Shown: piece after piece, positions 62,413 through 64,000 of the stretch | Position numbering within the stretch: the stretch's first letter is position 1 | Layout: each line of letters starts with the position of its first letter | From: Undaria pinnatifida | Taxonomy: Eukaryota > Sar > Phaeophyceae > Laminariales > Alariaceae | Assembly (NCBI GenBank): GCA_012845835.1 | Contig: JABAKD010000011.1 | Location: forward strand, 1,644,001-1,708,000 | Reading direction: 5' to 3' | DNA length: 64,000 bases | Notes under the pieces: model-generated | Seen by the model: only the letters and a program-made list of their open reading frames with translations | Told to the model about the DNA's origin: nothing | Databases searched by the model: none | Made by a program: the position numbers and the translations under genes

Positions 62413-64000
62413 ACAGAAAAGCGAAGCTCTCAGGTCTCATAGCTTACCACTGGGCATTCGACAAAATTGCTTGCAGGCTGTGGCCGAGCCTCGACTTCCT
62501 GCGGTCTAAATGGCCTATTGGTACAAGAATGGTAGCAACTACGCGTGATTTACAAGTTTTACCCTAATTATGATCAACGCATCAACTAACGAGCTTCTTG
62601 TTTGGGTAAAAAAAGGTTCCGTGGACACACCACAGGCAGGCCGACCCTCGATGTTGGCCGGCGTGCGATGAGGGTGCTTTGCTTGGTGTGCCCTGCCGGC
62701 GGCTACTTGTACATACCCAGGGCTAGTGTGGACGGCTCAGGTCCGGGTAGGATCAGGTCTGGGTGAGATCAGGGTGCTATGCAGGAGACACATCTGTGTG
62801 CGTGTGTTGACCAATGAAACATCCCGAGATATCAGTAATTGGTCAATGAGTGGGTTTTCTCGAACAGGAGGTAAGCTTTACTTTACTCCACTACCTTACT
62901 TGGTGAAGCAGGAAGTACCTTCCTCGTTCACAAAAAGTACATTTTTCGGTCAGAAAGTACCTTTTTTGGTTTTAACGTTATTTTTCTGGATTCTGAACCC
63001 GCTGGGCATCGAAAAACCCGAGCCCTCATGACCAGCAAAGACGACAACCAACCAGTCCAGCTTTTGATTTTGTCCTGGGTATACATACATATCACCCCGT
63101 GTTGGACGCAAGAAGCCACCCCGGGTGATAATTATTTCGCCTTTTTCTTCATCACCCGGGGTGGTGTGCTACGGTCTGGTGGTATCTAACGAATCCCAAT
63201 GGAAACGCGCATGCTTTAATCGAGTTGTGATTTGTTTATCACTACACGAGGGTGATTTCTGGTGGGGTATGATATCGACGGTGGTGACAGCAGAATGATG
63301 GGAAGTGTTTTTCTACGCTTGGCACAACCACCCAGGCAGTGACATCACAGCATCGCGTAGAAATACCCAAAACGTTTGCATATCGCTTCATCTGAAACAG
63401 CCAGGGTAGGCGATAACAAGCGGGTGGCCGGCTTGCCACGCGCTTCTGTCGGCGCTTGAGGCGCAGGTGCAGCAAGCGTAGCGCGAGGACGGGCGAAAAA
63501 TTTGCAATGGTGGCCCCGACTTGTGGCTAGGGGGGCGTCAGCAGGCCGTGTCGGGGCAGCAGGCTTCGCCGGGTCCACATAACAATCTGTCCACGGCGGT
63601 GATAACCGCCCGATCGGAAGTGCTCTGCCCCTCTCCTTCTATGTTGTTCCCGATCATGTGCGGTGCCCAAAGCTACGTTTGTGTGGACCCCGGGTGATAT
63701 AAGTGTGTGTGATGTTTGGAAGGCGTGTAAGAAACATGAAATATGAAATGTCTATGATACAAATTTTTAACAAAGTATCACGCAAAAAAAGTTAGTTCTG
63801 ACGAAATTCTCCATCTTACAGCTTTTAGAGGTGTCTGCTCAATTACTACATGAAGATACAAAAAATAAGAACTAAGAAAGAATACGCACTCTGAATGCCG
63901 CGTACTATGTCTACCGAATCAATATTGTTACAGCACGTATTATTTCAGGACTGGGAAGGTAGAACGTGGAGCACTGCACTATTTGAATCTTGTATGCTAT
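62413..64000. other. no gene recognised; one minus-strand coding-like stretch
   Basis: A minus-strand open stretch (63578-63345) starting VDPAKPAAPTRPADAPLATS is Ala/Pro/Arg-rich and GC-rich, unlike its surroundings, and could be an exon or retroelement fragment; no motif is recognised. CACCCGGGGTG-type inverted words occur at 63100-63170 and 63680. Confidence 0.3.

Overview
The window is nuclear DNA of an intron-rich eukaryote with a very repeat-dense genome. The GC-rich exons, GT-AG introns of hundreds to thousands of bases, CAG/CAA/AAC microsatellites, degenerate TTAGGG-type arrays, a DIRS-like tyrosine-recombinase retroelement, Ty3/gypsy remnants and small non-autonomous LTR elements best fit a stramenopile, most likely a brown alga of the Ectocarpus type. 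That assignment is inference. There is no sign of operons, ribosome-binding sites, CRISPR or prokaryotic genes.

Layout. (1) 1-2503: 5'-truncated DIRS-like element with decayed reverse transcriptase/RNase H and an intact tyrosine recombinase frame. (2) 5206-36232, plus strand: one very long host gene that I assembled from 17 exons by splice sites and phase. It would encode about 868 residues: an acidic N-terminus, Asn/Gln-rich and Pro/Ser/Gly-rich linkers, then about 550 residues of Glu/Arg/Ala coiled coil and a Gly/Ser-rich tail. Its exons are only 45-443 bp and over 90 percent of its span is intron packed with repeats. (3) 36233-40581: convergent intergenic region of tandem repeats. (4) 40582-44188, minus strand: a second host gene of unknown function, recognised from four or five exons and incomplete at its 5' end. 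(5) 44189-64000: almost entirely repeats. It holds MITEs, satellites, two giant trinucleotide arrays (54.77-55.18 and 55.54-55.73 kb), a palindromic duplication of an exon-like acidic segment, and a broken Ty3/gypsy element whose gag (minus) and pol (plus) fragments face away from each other.

Dispersed repeat families seen several times: a TRIM-type mini-LTR element of about 380-400 bp (three copies with exact 4-bp target duplications plus one inverted pair) whose internal part carries tRNA-like A- and B-box sequences; a roughly 90-bp MITE with TTAA (or TTGA) flanks and CCCCTTTA-type ends (piggyBac-like); a roughly 130-bp repeat holding a short frame beginning MSFDEIFDLTA; a roughly 200-bp repeat containing TTTTTATCGCGCATAGGGTT; a roughly 175-bp AAGGCGGT repeat; a TCCTCCGGCGGATGGGG repeat; and satellites built on AGATCATACA. 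The near-palindromic word TACCAGGTA/TACCTGGTA occurs 14 times where about 0.5 is expected.

I did not find a convincing undescribed defence, biosynthetic or regulatory gene system. The most unusual signals are the tRNA-like domain inside the TRIMs, tandem arrays made of splice-acceptor/exon-start modules, and repeats tied to exon boundaries of both host genes.
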